64,000 bases of DNA from an uncultured Prevotellaceae bacterium (GCA_902771785.1 CACXYH010000006.1:56866-120865); one strand, 5' to 3'; positions 1-8,977 are shown, counted from the stretch's first letter. Notes: a model not told the origin generated them from the letters alone. A program made the numbers and translations.

Positions 1-228
1 GTCAGCCTCGCCGCAGATGCTGACTTCGTTTGTCGTCAGGTTCTTGGCCAGCACATACCAGCGTCCCTCGAAGCTTTTGTCCGACTTGTTTTTCACGTAG
101 CATCGCACTTCCTGTTTCATCATGGCTACGAGGTTGCCGTATACCGTGATAGAGTCGGCCGTGATACCGTCTGCATGAGCAGCGAGTGCTGCGAGCAGGC
201 ATAGGGTTGAGATGATGTATTTCTTCAT
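1..228 (-). CDS. secreted protein of unknown function (partial)
   Basis: The reading frame begins with MKKYIISTLCLLAALAAHA, a clear signal peptide (two lysines, hydrophobic stretch, AHA-like cleavage site), and runs off the left edge after 76 codons. The mature part seen (DSITVYGNLVAMMKQEVRCY, then VKNKSDKSFEGRWYVLAKNL) resembles a beta-rich extracellular module with an RxYVKNxS pattern, but I do not recognise a family. It starts 15-17 nt after the stop of the upstream caspase-like gene on the same strand, so the two are probably cotranscribed and exported together. An extra ATG directly before (position 231) is an equally possible start. The C-terminus is not visible. Confidence 0.6.
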   Translation of the reverse strand, partial: MKKYIISTLCLLAALAAHADGITADSITVYGNLVAMMKQEVRCYVKNKSDKSFEGRWYVLAKNLTTNEVSICGEAD

Positions 229-245
229 CATGCAGCTATGTTTGG

Positions 246-1223
246 TTAGGGGTTCAACACTATTTTTCCGTTTCTCAGACAGATGCCTTTGCGGCTGTGG
301 GTGTCAGCTGGGCGTCCCAGCAGGTCGTAGGTGTGGCGCGGCGGGTTGTCCTCCGACTGCAGGCGACCGATGCCCGCCTCCTGCCCGAGCAGCCCGCCGA
401 AGGTCCATTGGTCGGCCAGCTGCTGTGGCGCGGCCCATAGGCAGGGCGTTTCCGGTCGTCGGTCGTGGCGCTGGGCGTAGTAGTAAGCCTCCAACATGCT
501 CACGTGGCCGTCGCCGTTCGTGTCGGCGTCTACGGCGTTTCCCTGCTCATCGTGCCTGGCTATGGCGCAGGCCCAGTGGTAGATGAACTCATCGTAAGGG
601 CGGTCGGGGCACGACCACGACAGCTCGTCGGCGCTGCAGGCGGTGGTGATGATGCGCCGTTCGGCCTGCAGTCCGGCCATGAAAGCCTCCGAGTGGCACG
701 AGCCGATGAGTACGTTCACAGAGCCTGCGCGCAGCGGTCGCAGCAGGTCGCCCAGCTGCCGGCTGCTCATGCGGTCGTTGCCCCAGAGCAGCAGCGTGCC
801 GTCGCCTTCGGTCGAGCGCAGGCCGTGGTTGGCTATAAATATAAATAGGTGGTCGCTCGGCGTCAGTTGCAGGCTCAGCTCGCTGAGCACGTTGCGCAGG
901 TTGTCGCTGGTGGCCGCCAGTCGCAGGTCGGCCTTTCCGTCGCTGTCGAGGTCGGTGGGTGTCGAGGCGAAGCCCGCGGCCTGGTCGAGCAAGAGGTCGT
1001 TGGCAGGGTTGTCGCCATCGGCCATGAGCAGCGTGATGCGCTCCTTGGGCACTTGGTAGGTCTGTCGCAGGGCCCTGTAGATGAGTGCGCAGTCGTTCCA
1101 GTAGCGCTCGTGGTTGTAGAGCTTGCTGCGCCCTCCGCTCACGATGAGGGCGTAGACGTTGCCCTGGGCCGCCGCAGCCAATGGCACACAATGCAGTATG
1201 ATGATGAGTAACAGTAGTTTCAT
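246..1223 (-). CDS. secreted caspase/legumain-like (clan CD) cysteine peptidase
   Basis: A 325-aa exported protein. Residues 1-19 form a signal peptide. The core (about 22-220) has the clan CD arrangement: a beta strand ending in the putative catalytic His (FIANHG, H133) and a second strand ending in the putative catalytic Cys (VLIGSCHSEAF, C176). This pattern is found in peptidase C13 and caspase-like proteins. Residues 231-242 (DADTNGDGHVSM) match a calcium-binding EF-hand or dockerin-like loop. The last 25 residues (YDLLGRP...KGICLRNGK) are the short tail shared with three other secreted proteins of this window. I start at MKLLLLIII rather than nine codons earlier because it gives a clean signal peptide. 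Substrate unknown. Confidence 0.72.
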   Translation of the reverse strand: MKLLLLIIILHCVPLAAAAQGNVYALIVSGGRSKLYNHERYWNDCALIYRALRQTYQVPKERITLLMADGDNPANDLLLDQAAGFASTPTDLDSDGKADLRLAATSDNLRNVLSELSLQLTPSDHLFIFIANHGLRSTEGDGTLLLWGNDRMSSRQLGDLLRPLRAGSVNVLIGSCHSEAFMAGLQAERRIITTACSADELSWSCPDRPYDEFIYHWACAIARHDEQGNAVDADTNGDGHVSMLEAYYYAQRHDRRPETPCLWAAPQQLADQWTFGGLLGQEAGIGRLQSEDNPPRHTYDLLGRPADTHSRKGICLRNGKIVLNP

Positions 1224-1374
1224 TGCGTCTATTTTTATGTAAAGATACAAAATGGCTGCAAAGACTGCATCACCCTGAGCGGCTTTTAATGATAATTAAC
1301 GCTAGGGCCGCAGCCTCTGTTAAATCTTGTTGTGGCACGCAGTCCTTGGCCCGGTGGCCGCATCTGTAGAGTGT

Positions 1375-2334
1375 ATGCACTCTCACAAAGAGCAAACCGA
1401 CGAGGGGCGCTTGCTGGAACTGGATTTCCTGAAGGGCGTCTTGATACTGCTGGTGATAGCCTTCCATCTGGTGTTCATCGAGCAGAAGTACCCTTACGCC
1501 AAGCTGGTGGTCTACACCTTCCACATGCCTGCGTTCCTCGTGGTTTCCGGCTTCCTGATGAACTTCGGGCGCCCCGTCCGGCAGTTTCTGCGCGTGCAGC
1601 TGCGCTTCTTCGTGCCCTATCTGGTGCTGGAGAGCGGCTACGTGCTGATGGCATCGGTGCTGCCCATCAGGGAGCACATCGACGTGCTGACGCCTTGGGG
1701 CTTTCTGGAACGCCTGTTCGTGCACCCGCTGGGGCCTTACTGGTATCTGCAGACGCTGATGGTTTGCGGTTGCGCCGCCTACGTTGTGCTTCGATTCGTG
1801 CCCCTGAAGCTGGTGAGCCGCGTGCTGCTGCTGGCCATCACGTTCAGTTTGCTGTCCCGCTGGCTGGGTGTGGTGTCGTTTTTCAGCTGCTGCTATTTCC
1901 TTGCCGGCGTGGTGCTTCGGCAGAGTGGGGTGGCGTTCAGGGCGTTTTTCCAGCCGTCGTTGCTGGCTTTCGTAGCTTTCTGCATGCTGGTGGTCCGTGC
2001 TGAAAACCTGCTTCCGTCATCGGCGGGGGGCGTTCTTGTCATCTGGCTGGCCGTCAGCATCATTCTCTGTCTGCATCGGTGGGCAGGTCGCCGGGTGGCC
2101 GCCCTGCTGTGTTTTCTGGGGCGTCGCACGCTGCCGCTCTTCCTTTATTCGCCCATTTTCACGTTGCTCTGCAAGCCGCTTGCCCGCTGGCTGCAGGCCG
2201 AGCCTACGGGTTTGCTATTCCTGCTGATAGCCCTCGGCGTTTGCGTCGGCGGAAGTCTTGCGGTTTCTTTCGTCGTAAGGCGCTGCCTGCTCTTGCTGTT
2301 TTGTAAAGATTTTATGCTGAAATTCAGGACCTGA
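1375..2334 (+). CDS. membrane acyltransferase, acyltransferase 3 (OafA/WecH-like) family
   Basis: A polytopic 319-aa membrane protein. The opening RLLELDFLKGVLILLVIAFHL carries the family-typical D-x-x-(K/R)G motif followed by the first membrane helix with its conserved His. TFHMPAFLVVSGFLM is the second family motif. Enzymes of this family move acetyl or other acyl groups onto sugars or glycans at the membrane; the acceptor here cannot be told. The start at MHSHKEQ is chosen because the upstream extension of the frame is not membrane-like. It is divergent from the caspase-like gene, and degenerate 22-bp repeats begin about 20 bp after its stop codon. Confidence 0.72.
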   Translation: MHSHKEQTDEGRLLELDFLKGVLILLVIAFHLVFIEQKYPYAKLVVYTFHMPAFLVVSGFLMNFGRPVRQFLRVQLRFFVPYLVLESGYVLMASVLPIREHIDVLTPWGFLERLFVHPLGPYWYLQTLMVCGCAAYVVLRFVPLKLVSRVLLLAITFSLLSRWLGVVSFFSCCYFLAGVVLRQSGVAFRAFFQPSLLAFVAFCMLVVRAENLLPSSAGGVLVIWLAVSIILCLHRWAGRRVAALLCFLGRRTLPLFLYSPIFTLLCKPLARWLQAEPTGLLFLLIALGVCVGGSLAVSFVVRRCLLLLFCKDFMLKFRT

Positions 2335-2354
2335 AAAAGGGGGCTAAAAAACTG

Positions 2355-2639
2355 GAAATGGCGGTTTTTGGGGTCTGAAATGCCGTCTGTGGGGCTGCTT
2401 TGTCGCGATTTTTCTTGCACAAACGGCGGTTTCTGTGCCATTTCGCGTGCTGGAAGCAACTTTTTCGTCGGTTTTCGCTGTTCGGAAAGCAACCGTTTCG
2501 AGGGGGCTCTTTGCCGCTTCATGGGTGCTGAAGTGCCGCTTTGGGGGTGCTGAAGTGCCGCTTTGGGGGTGCTGAAGTGCCGCTTCGAGGGTGCCGAAGT
2601 GCCGTTTCGAGGGTGTCGAAGTGCCGTTTCGAGGGCGTC
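2355..2639. repeat. 22-bp tandem array, GAAG-N5-CTTC family (array B1)
   Basis: Five good units begin at 2530, 2552, 2574, 2596 and 2618, each exactly 22 bp, with core GAAGTGCC(G)(C/T)TT and variable flank. Two poorer units precede them (about 2486 and 2508), and recognisable but decayed units in the same style start at 2355 and 2377. The core is a short dyad (GAAG...CTTC) with loop TGCCG. With the following array this fills most of the 627-bp gap 2335-2961; I see nothing convincing in about 2740-2905. Confidence 0.85.
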
Positions 2640-2648
2640 GAGGCGGTA

Positions 2649-2736
2649 CATAGGCGGAACCAACGGGTGGGATTGGTCCCTTGAATCGGGTCGATTGGTC
2701 CCTTGAATCGCATCGATTGGTTCCTTGAATCCGTCC
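2649..2736. repeat. 22-bp tandem array, GATT-N9-AATC family (array C1)
   Basis: Three units start at 2671, 2693 and 2715, each a 17-bp core GATTGGT(C/T)CCTTGAATC plus a 5-bp spacer (GGGTC, GCATC, CGTCC). A decayed unit in the opposite orientation lies at 2649-2670. It follows array B1 almost directly and keeps the same 22-bp period, with the dyad centres offset by half a period. Confidence 0.85.
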
Positions 2737-2909
2737 GATAGGTTACGCCTCCGCAGCACCCCTCATAACTCCGTCGTACGCATCCGAATACGTCGTCGCT
2801 GACTTTCGCTCCATTCTCAGCGCCTTGTTTGTCGGGATTTTTCAGGCGGCAGCGTTATTATTGTCTTGCATAGAAAGAGCCGCCCTATGCAAGATTTCTT
2901 TAAAATGTT

Positions 2910-2940
2910 TTTGCTCATTCGTGGAAAAAATGTAACTTTG
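2910..2940 (+). promoter_or_regulatory. Bacteroidota housekeeping promoter
   Basis: TTTG at 2910-2913 and TAACTTTG at 2933-2940 are separated by 19 bp, a perfect match to the TTTG/TAnnTTTG consensus. It lies about 20 bp before the small gene at 2962 and would drive that gene and the M6 peptidase. Confidence 0.8.
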
Positions 2941-2961
2941 CAGGGCAAAAAGAAGAGTAGT

Positions 2962-3114
2962 ATGGCTTACACAAAGGAAACATTGGTCGTTAGTAATCCT
3001 TCGGAACGACTGATGAAGGCATTGGAGGAACTCAGAAAAAACAAGCTTGAGCAGCTGGAGAGGCTGCGCAACATGAAGCCCGAGGAGTTTTCACGTCGTG
3101 TTATTTTGGCGTAA
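2962..3114 (+). CDS. small 50-aa helical protein, coupled to M6 peptidase
   Basis: The frame encodes 50 residues starting MAYTKETLVVSNPSERLMKAL and continuing as a charged amphipathic helix (ELRKNKLEQLERLRNM) to the end EEFSRRVILA. There is no signal peptide, so it should be cytoplasmic. The start is fixed by the promoter 20 bp upstream. Its stop codon overlaps the ATG of the next gene (TAATG), which suggests translational coupling. No family recognised. It could be a regulator or merely a leader cistron for the peptidase. Confidence 0.6.
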   Translation: MAYTKETLVVSNPSERLMKALEELRKNKLEQLERLRNMKPEEFSRRVILA

Positions 3115-4658
3115 TGGAGAGTTCTTATTCTATTGTCCAGAAGGGTAGCAGCCCCGCCAGGCTAAAGGCAGCTCTTGTGCTGCTCTGCTGCCTGCTCACC
3201 TTACTTTCTTTCTTCCCCCTAACGTCGGCAGCACAGGACGTCAGGCTGCGCAGCTGCCGCATGAGAACCGCGAAGCAGGCGCACCATGGCGACACGAACC
3301 TCGCCAAACGACGCGCACAGACGGGCGCGAAGTACATAGGCGACCGACGACAGCTGGTGGTGATGGCCTCCTTCAGCGACCAGGGATTCGCAACCGACGA
3401 CTACCTGCTGCTCTGGGACGACATCTTCAACGCCGAGGACTACAGCAAGGAACCCTTCGTGGGCTCCGTCTGCGACTACTTCTACGCGCAGAGCTACGGA
3501 CAGCTGCGACTACACTTCGACCTGGTGCCGCTGACGGTGGGCCCCAGGGTGCGCTATCGCAGCACCGCCAAGGACGACGAGAACTCACAGTACCTGATTT
3601 ATGACATCGCCGACATGCTGGCCACCATGGACATCGACTGGCCGGCCTACGACTGGGATGCCGACGGATACATAGACCAGCTGCTCGTAATCTATGCAGG
3701 CAGGGGAATGAACGACGGAGGCGACAGCACCACCATCTGGCCACACCAGTGGTGGCTCAGCGAGCACATTGACCCAGAGACGGACCTGCCCGCCCAGCCC
3801 CGACAGATAACCACCGACGACGGCACAACCTACACCATCGACGCCTACTGCGCGGTGCAGGAGCTGGACAGCAAGGACAGCTACGGCACCTTCGGCACGC
3901 TCTGCCACGAGTACTCGCACTGCTTCGGACTGCCCGACTTCTACTACGGCAGCACCAGCTTCGTAGGAGCGTGGGACCTCATGGACTATGGCAACAACAA
4001 CGGCGGCGGCTTCCGACCCTGCGGCTACTCGGCTCACGAACGATGGTTCGTGGGATGGCTCAAGCTCACGGAGCTCAAGGAACCGACGACGGTGAGCGGC
4101 ATGGCGGCGCTCGGCGACGAGCCGCAGGCATACCTCATACGCAGCGGCGGCAACGACGACGAATACTACATCGTGGAGAACCGCCAGCAGACGGGATGGG
4201 ACGAGGGCTTGCCCGGCAGCGGCATCCTGGTATTCCACGTGGACTACAACTACGACGTGTGGACGGGCTGCGGCGAGTGGCCCAACACGGTGTCGTACCA
4301 GCGATACGACATCTTTGCCGCCAACAACAAGCGCACCAGAACCGGCCGCAAGGGATGGGGCTATCCCTTTGAGACGAACGACAGCCTGACCGACACCTCG
4401 ACGCCCGCAGCCACGCTGAACAGCGACAACAGCGACGGCACGCGCCTGATGCACAAACCGCTGACGGCCATGAAGGTAGACGGCGGACTGGCCTCCTTCG
4501 ACTTCATGGGGGGTAGGGTGGCGACGGTCATCGGCAGCGCGAGCAGGGACTCGGACGCTCCCGACGTGATTTACGACCTGTCGGGCCGACGCATCCGACG
4601 CACCGGCATCGCCCGCGGACTCTACATCGTCAACGGCCGCAAGAAGGCTTTCTACTGA
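3114..4658 (+). CDS. secreted M6-family zinc metallopeptidase
   Basis: A 514-aa protein with a long N-terminal export signal (hydrophobic LVLLCCLLTLLSFFPLTSAAQ, about residues 22-41). The catalytic zinc motif HEYSHCFGLPD (HExxHxxGxxD) lies at about residues 265-275. It is preceded by M6 landmarks: QLVVMASFSDQGF, and VCDYFYAQSYGQL, the region where the N-terminal subdomain packs. Behind it come WDLMDYG and the ENRQQTGWDEGLPGSGILVFHVD stretch, both typical of immune-inhibitor-A-like peptidases. The C-terminus ends in the shared tail YDLSGRRIR...GLYIVNGRKK. It is paralogous to the gene at 6522. Predicted role: extracellular or surface protein degradation. Confidence 0.85.
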   Translation: MESSYSIVQKGSSPARLKAALVLLCCLLTLLSFFPLTSAAQDVRLRSCRMRTAKQAHHGDTNLAKRRAQTGAKYIGDRRQLVVMASFSDQGFATDDYLLLWDDIFNAEDYSKEPFVGSVCDYFYAQSYGQLRLHFDLVPLTVGPRVRYRSTAKDDENSQYLIYDIADMLATMDIDWPAYDWDADGYIDQLLVIYAGRGMNDGGDSTTIWPHQWWLSEHIDPETDLPAQPRQITTDDGTTYTIDAYCAVQELDSKDSYGTFGTLCHEYSHCFGLPDFYYGSTSFVGAWDLMDYGNNNGGGFRPCGYSAHERWFVGWLKLTELKEPTTVSGMAALGDEPQAYLIRSGGNDDEYYIVENRQQTGWDEGLPGSGILVFHVDYNYDVWTGCGEWPNTVSYQRYDIFAANNKRTRTGRKGWGYPFETNDSLTDTSTPAATLNSDNSDGTRLMHKPLTAMKVDGGLASFDFMGGRVATVIGSASRDSDAPDVIYDLSGRRIRRTGIARGLYIVNGRKKAFY

Positions 4659-4709
4659 GCGGCGCGGAGCTTTTTGAGTGTGCCTGCGCTCAAAAAAAGT
4701 GCCGATACT

Positions 4710-4740
4710 TTTGGCGTTTACTGCTTTTTTTGTAATTTTG
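4710..4740 (+). promoter_or_regulatory. promoter of fumarase gene
   Basis: TTTG at 4710-4713 and TAATTTTG at 4733-4740, 19 bp apart. The fumarase start codon lies 42 bp further on. Confidence 0.75.
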
Positions 4741-4781
4741 TAGCCGAAAACTATAACAAAAATACTAATAGAGAAACGAAT

Positions 4782-6434
4782 ATGGCAACAACACCCGATT
4801 TCAACTACGCGCCCATGTTCCAGCTGGGCGAAGACAAAACTGAATACAGACTGCTGACAAACGAAGGCGTGACCACCACCACCTTCGAGGGAAAGACCAT
4901 CGTGAAGGTAGCACCCGAGGCGCTCACGCTGCTGGCACAGCAGGCCTTCCACGACGTGGAGTTCATGCTGCGACGCGAGCACAACCTGCAGGTGGCACAA
5001 ATCCTGCAAGACCCCGACGCTTCGGACAACGACAAGTATGTGGCGCTGCAGTTCCTGCGCAATGCCGAGGTGGCCGCACGAGGCGTGCTGCCCTTCTGCC
5101 AGGACACGGGCACGGCCATCATTCACGGCGAGAAGGGTCAGCAGGTGTGGACGGGATTCGACGACGAGGAGGCTCTCTCGCACGGCGTCTACAACACGTT
5201 CACGCAGGACAACCTGCGCTACTCGCAGAACGCACCGCTCACGATGTATGACGAGGTGAACACGCGCTGCAACCTGCCCGCACAGATTGACATCGAGGCT
5301 ACGGAGGGCGACGAGTATCGCTTCGTGTTCGTGGCCAAGGGCGGCGGCTCGGCCAACAAGACCTACTTCTACCCCATGACCAAGGCCACGATACAGAACG
5401 AGCAGACGCTGCTGCCCTTCCTCGTGGAGAAGATGAAGAGCCTGGGCACGGCTGCATGCCCGCCCTACCACATCGCCTTCGTCATCGGCGGCACCAGCGC
5501 CGAGAAGAACCTGCTCACGGTGAAGCTGGCCAGCATCAAATACTACGACTCGCTGCCCACCACCGGCGACGAGACGGGACGCGCCTTCCGCGACACCGAC
5601 CTGGAGCAGAAGCTGCTCGAGGAGGCTCACCGCATTGGCCTGGGCGCTCAGTTCGGCGGTAAATACCTGGCTCACGACATTCGCGTGGTGCGCCTGCCGC
5701 GCCACGGAGCCTCGTGCCCCATCGGCATGGGCGTGAGCTGCTCGGCCGACCGCAACATCAAGGCGAAAATCAATGCGCAGGGCATCTGGCTGGAGAAGAT
5801 GGACGCCAACCCCGCTGAGCTCATCCCTGCCGAATATGCAAAGGCTGGCGAGGGGCAGAACACCATCAGCATCGACCTGGACGAGGGCATCGACAAGGTG
5901 CGCCAGGAGCTGTCGAAGTATCCCGTGTCGACACGCGTCAACCTGAAGGGCACCATCATCGTGGCACGCGACATCGCCCACGCCAAGCTCAAGGCACGCA
6001 TCGACGCCGGTGAGCCTATGCCGCAGTACTTCAAGGACTACCCCGTGCTCTACGCCGGACCTGCCAAGACGCCCGAGGGATACCCCTGCGGCTCGATGGG
6101 ACCGACGACCGCCAACCGCATGGACCCCTACGTAGACGAGTTCCAGAGCCTGGGCGCCAGCCTCGTGATGATTGCCAAGGGCAACCGCTCGCAGGTGGTG
6201 ACCGACGCCTGCCAGAAGCACGGCGGATTCTACCTGGGCAGCATCGGCGGCGTGGCTGCCGTACTCTCGCAGTCGTGCATCAAGAGCATTGAGTGCGTGG
6301 AGTATCCCGAGCTGGGCATGGAGGCCATCTGGAAGATTCGCGTGGAGGACTTCCCCGCCTTCATCCTCGTCGACGACAAGGGCAACGACTTCTTCAAGCA
6401 GCTGAAGCCCTGGGCACCGTGCGCGAGAGTTTAG
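4782..6434 (+). CDS. fumB: class I (iron-sulfur) fumarate hydratase
   Basis: A 550-aa cytoplasmic enzyme that interconverts fumarate and L-malate, used by anaerobes in the reductive branch toward succinate. It has the two-part class I layout (alpha-like N-terminal and beta-like C-terminal parts on one chain). Three cysteines sit where the [4Fe-4S] ligands are expected: C106 in [11 protein letters not shown]226 in TAACPPYH and C312 in [10 protein letters not shown]. The beta part shows [16 protein letters not shown]. The start [11 protein letters not shown] follows a consensus promoter. The last codons and stop lie in the first copy of a heptamer repeat tract. It separates two paralogous M6 peptidase genes. 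Confidence 0.93.
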   Translation: MATTPDFNYAPMFQLGEDKTEYRLLTNEGVTTTTFEGKTIVKVAPEALTLLAQQAFHDVEFMLRREHNLQVAQILQDPDASDNDKYVALQFLRNAEVAARGVLPFCQDTGTAIIHGEKGQQVWTGFDDEEALSHGVYNTFTQDNLRYSQNAPLTMYDEVNTRCNLPAQIDIEATEGDEYRFVFVAKGGGSANKTYFYPMTKATIQNEQTLLPFLVEKMKSLGTAACPPYHIAFVIGGTSAEKNLLTVKLASIKYYDSLPTTGDETGRAFRDTDLEQKLLEEAHRIGLGAQFGGKYLAHDIRVVRLPRHGASCPIGMGVSCSADRNIKAKINAQGIWLEKMDANPAELIPAEYAKAGEGQNTISIDLDEGIDKVRQELSKYPVSTRVNLKGTIIVARDIAHAKLKARIDAGEPMPQYFKDYPVLYAGPAKTPEGYPCGSMGPTTANRMDPYVDEFQSLGASLVMIAKGNRSQVVTDACQKHGGFYLGSIGGVAAVLSQSCIKSIECVEYPELGMEAIWKIRVEDFPAFILVDDKGNDFFKQLKPWAPCARV

Positions 6435-6517
6435 AGTTTAGAGTTTAGACTTTAGAATTTAGAGTTTAGAGTTAAGAGTTTAGAATTAAGAGTTAAGACT
6501 TTAGAATTTAGAGTTGA
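6427..6517. repeat. heptanucleotide tract (13 copies of GAGTTTA-like unit)
   Basis: Thirteen consecutive 7-bp units, GAGTTTA with variants GACTTTA, GAATTTA, GAGTTAA and GAATTAA. They start inside the last codons of the fumarase gene and end 4 bp before the ATG of the next peptidase. Such tracts change copy number by slippage. Here a change would alter the spacing ahead of the peptidase gene and, in the first units, the fumarase C-terminus. Confidence 0.9.
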
Positions 6518-6521
6518 CGAT

Positions 6522-8108
6522 ATGTGGAGCATGAGGGACGCAGGCAAACGAGTAGGAGGGGCTGTGCTCCTCATGCTCTGCTTGCTGACGGCCACGGCAC
6601 AGACGCGTAGGGGCAACTGCATGCCCGGACTGACCGCTGCCGCTGCCGCCGCCGACGGCTCAGCCGCTGCCGCAGCACGCCAAAAGCGGATATGGCTCCA
6701 ACCGAACAGCCGCTGGGATGCCTCGAAAACCTACCGCCAGCTGGTGGTGCTCGTCAGCTTCGCCGACCTGGACTTCGGAATGGACGACCCGCAGGCCTAC
6801 TACAACCGCCTGTTCAACGAGCACGGCTACAACGAGGGCATCGGACCGGGATGCGTGGCCGACTACTTCAGAGCGCAGTCGGGCGGACAACTGAACATTC
6901 AGTTCGACGTGGTGGGGCCCTACAAGACGTCGACAAAGGCACAGCCCTATGCGAACCCCACCGAAAAAACCCGTAACTTCGGCATAGCGCCGCTGAGGGA
7001 GGCGGCGAAGATGGCGATGCAGCAGATGCCGGAGGGTACCGACTTCTCGGCATACGACTGGGACGACAAGGGGCGCATCACCCAGCTGGTGATAGTGTAT
7101 GCCGGCATCTCCGGCAACGGCGGCGAGGAGACCTATGGATACATATGGCCAAGCACCGACAATATGGGGGGGGTCTCAGCGCCCGACGGACGTAGCGTGA
7201 ATTACTCGTCGGCCAGCAGCGAGCTGCTGCCGCCCGGAAAGCGGGCCGGCATAGGCACCATCTGCCATGAGTTCATGCACTGTCTGGGGCTGCCCGACAT
7301 CTATCCCACCACCTCGGATTGGGCATACAGCGTGGTCGACGAATGGGACCTCATGGACGGCGGCAACTTCTCAAACTGGGGATGGTGTCCGCCCAACCTC
7401 TCGGCCCACGAGAAGATGCTCTTAGGATGGTTCACGCCCACCAAGCTCGACAAGCCCACCTACGTGAGCGGCATGGCCTGCAGCAGCGACGGAGGACCGG
7501 CCTACCAGGTGATGCACACCGACAACGAATTCCTCATGCTGGAGAACCGACAGCGAAAGGGGTGGGACAGCGCCCTGCCCGGACAGGGACTGCTCGTGAG
7601 CCGCGTGAACTACAACAAAGACTCGTGGGCAGCCAACAACGTGAACAACAGCGCCACCAGCCCCCGCTACATACTGCTATATGCCGACGGCAGGAACTAT
7701 GACGACTGGGACGAGCTGCTCTATGACAACGGGCTCGACGACTATGTAGACACGGAGGCCAGGCTCTACCGGCGCTTCCTGAGCACCGCCGCCTACCCCT
7801 ACGAGGCGGAAGACAGGACCAACGACCGGCTGACCGACGACAGCAACCCGGCAGCACGCATGATCAATGCCAACGCCGCCGGCAGCTACTTCCTCTCGAA
7901 GCCCATCACCGACATCAGCATCTCGGCCGACGGACTGGCCTCGTTCCGCTTCATGGGCGGCACCGACACCGGCATCAGCACCACGACGGCAGCCGAACGG
8001 CAGGCGCAGCACGCAGGCGCCACCTACAACATGCTCGGACAGCGCGTGCAGCTGCCGCGCAGGGGCATCTACATCCGGAACGGAAGGAAAGTGATGATTA
8101 CCAACTGA
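6522..8108 (+). CDS. secreted M6-family zinc metallopeptidase
   Basis: A 528-aa protein paralogous to the peptidase at 3114. A signal peptide (VGGAVLLMLCLLTATAQ) is followed by a low-complexity Ala-rich linker. Then come the M6 landmarks YRQLVVLVSFADLDF and CVADYFRAQSGGQLNIQFD, the zinc motif HEFMHCLGLPD (about residues 249-259), WDLMDGG, and the LENRQRKGWDSALPGQGLLVSRV segment. It ends with the shared tail YNMLGQRVQ...RGIYIRNGRKV. An in-frame ATG three codons later (MRDAGKR) is an alternative start. The heptamer tract directly upstream leaves little room for a classical promoter, so expression may depend on read-through from the fumarase gene. Confidence 0.85.
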   Translation: MWSMRDAGKRVGGAVLLMLCLLTATAQTRRGNCMPGLTAAAAAADGSAAAAARQKRIWLQPNSRWDASKTYRQLVVLVSFADLDFGMDDPQAYYNRLFNEHGYNEGIGPGCVADYFRAQSGGQLNIQFDVVGPYKTSTKAQPYANPTEKTRNFGIAPLREAAKMAMQQMPEGTDFSAYDWDDKGRITQLVIVYAGISGNGGEETYGYIWPSTDNMGGVSAPDGRSVNYSSASSELLPPGKRAGIGTICHEFMHCLGLPDIYPTTSDWAYSVVDEWDLMDGGNFSNWGWCPPNLSAHEKMLLGWFTPTKLDKPTYVSGMACSSDGGPAYQVMHTDNEFLMLENRQRKGWDSALPGQGLLVSRVNYNKDSWAANNVNNSATSPRYILLYADGRNYDDWDELLYDNGLDDYVDTEARLYRRFLSTAAYPYEAEDRTNDRLTDDSNPAARMINANAAGSYFLSKPITDISISADGLASFRFMGGTDTGISTTTAAERQAQHAGATYNMLGQRVQLPRRGIYIRNGRKVMITN

Positions 8109-8162
8109 TAACAAATAACAAACAACTTCTTTTTATTAACACAAACAAAACAAAGTACTATT

Positions 8163-8957
8163 ATGAGAGTAATTATTGAGCCAAATTACGATTTGATGTC
8201 ACAGTGGGCAGCAAATCATGTGATTGAACGTATCAACGCCGCTAAGCCCACGAAGGAGAAGCCCTTCGTGCTCGGACTGCCCACCGGCTCGTCGCCCATC
8301 GGCATGTATCGCGCCCTGGTGAAGGCTTACCAGGAAGGCAAGGTGTCGTTCAAGAACGTGCTCACCTTCAACATGGACGAGTATGTGGGACTGCCCGAGA
8401 GCCATCCCGAGAGCTACCATAGCTTCATGTTCACCAACCTCTTCAACCACATCGACTGCCCCAAGGAGAACATTCACATCCTCAACGGCAACGCACCCGA
8501 CCTGGCTGCCGAGTGCGCTCACTACGAGCAGATGATTGAGGAGGCAGGCGGCATCGACCTCTTCCTCGGTGGCATCGGCCCCGACGGACACATCGCCTTC
8601 AACGAGCCCGGCTCGAGCCTCAGCAGCCGCACACGACAGAAGACGCTGACCACCGACACCATCATTGCCAACAGCCGCTTCTTCGAGAACGACATCAACA
8701 AGGTGCCCAAGACGGCACTCACCGTAGGCGTAGGCACCGTGATGGCTGCCCGCGAGGTGATGATTCTGGTGAACGGACACGCCAAGTGCCGCGCCCTGCA
8801 GGCTGCCGTAGAGGGAAGCGTGAACCACATGTGGACCATCAGCGCCCTGCAGATGCACCAGCACGGCATCATCGTGGCCGACGACGCTGCCTGCGACGAG
8901 CTGAAGGTGGGCACCTACCGCTACTTCAAGGACATTGAGCGCAACAACCTTCTGTAA
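8163..8957 (+). CDS. nagB: glucosamine-6-phosphate deaminase
   Basis: A 264-aa cytoplasmic enzyme converting glucosamine-6-phosphate to fructose-6-phosphate and ammonia, the entry of amino sugars into glycolysis. The length matches NagB (266 aa in E. coli). Catalytic residues are present at the canonical positions: D72 in FNMDEYVGL, and D141, H143 and E148 in [23 protein letters not shown] near residue 40 forms the phosphate-binding loop. It stands alone between the M6 peptidase and a terminator. An AT-rich 54-bp leader precedes it, in which I find no clear TAnnTTTG box. Confidence 0.96.
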   Translation: MRVIIEPNYDLMSQWAANHVIERINAAKPTKEKPFVLGLPTGSSPIGMYRALVKAYQEGKVSFKNVLTFNMDEYVGLPESHPESYHSFMFTNLFNHIDCPKENIHILNGNAPDLAAECAHYEQMIEEAGGIDLFLGGIGPDGHIAFNEPGSSLSSRTRQKTLTTDTIIANSRFFENDINKVPKTALTVGVGTVMAAREVMILVNGHAKCRALQAAVEGSVNHMWTISALQMHQHGIIVADDAACDELKVGTYRYFKDIERNNLL

Positions 8958-8977
8958 GAAGATAGTAAGGAGTAAAG

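Noticed and set aside
2145-2759. Minus-strand frame of 204 codons through arrays B1 and C1
   Set aside because: The predicted protein consists of translated 22-bp repeats (KRHFSTP, GTSAP and similar); the period 22 is not divisible by 3 and the frame overlaps the acyltransferase end.
3585-6221. Very long open frame (878 codons) on the minus strand opposite the M6 peptidase and fumarase
   Set aside because: It is antisense to two well-supported genes, has no recognisable domain and reflects the GC-rich third codon positions. The same holds for the long antisense frames at 17844-20450, 13247-15070 and 41274-42944.
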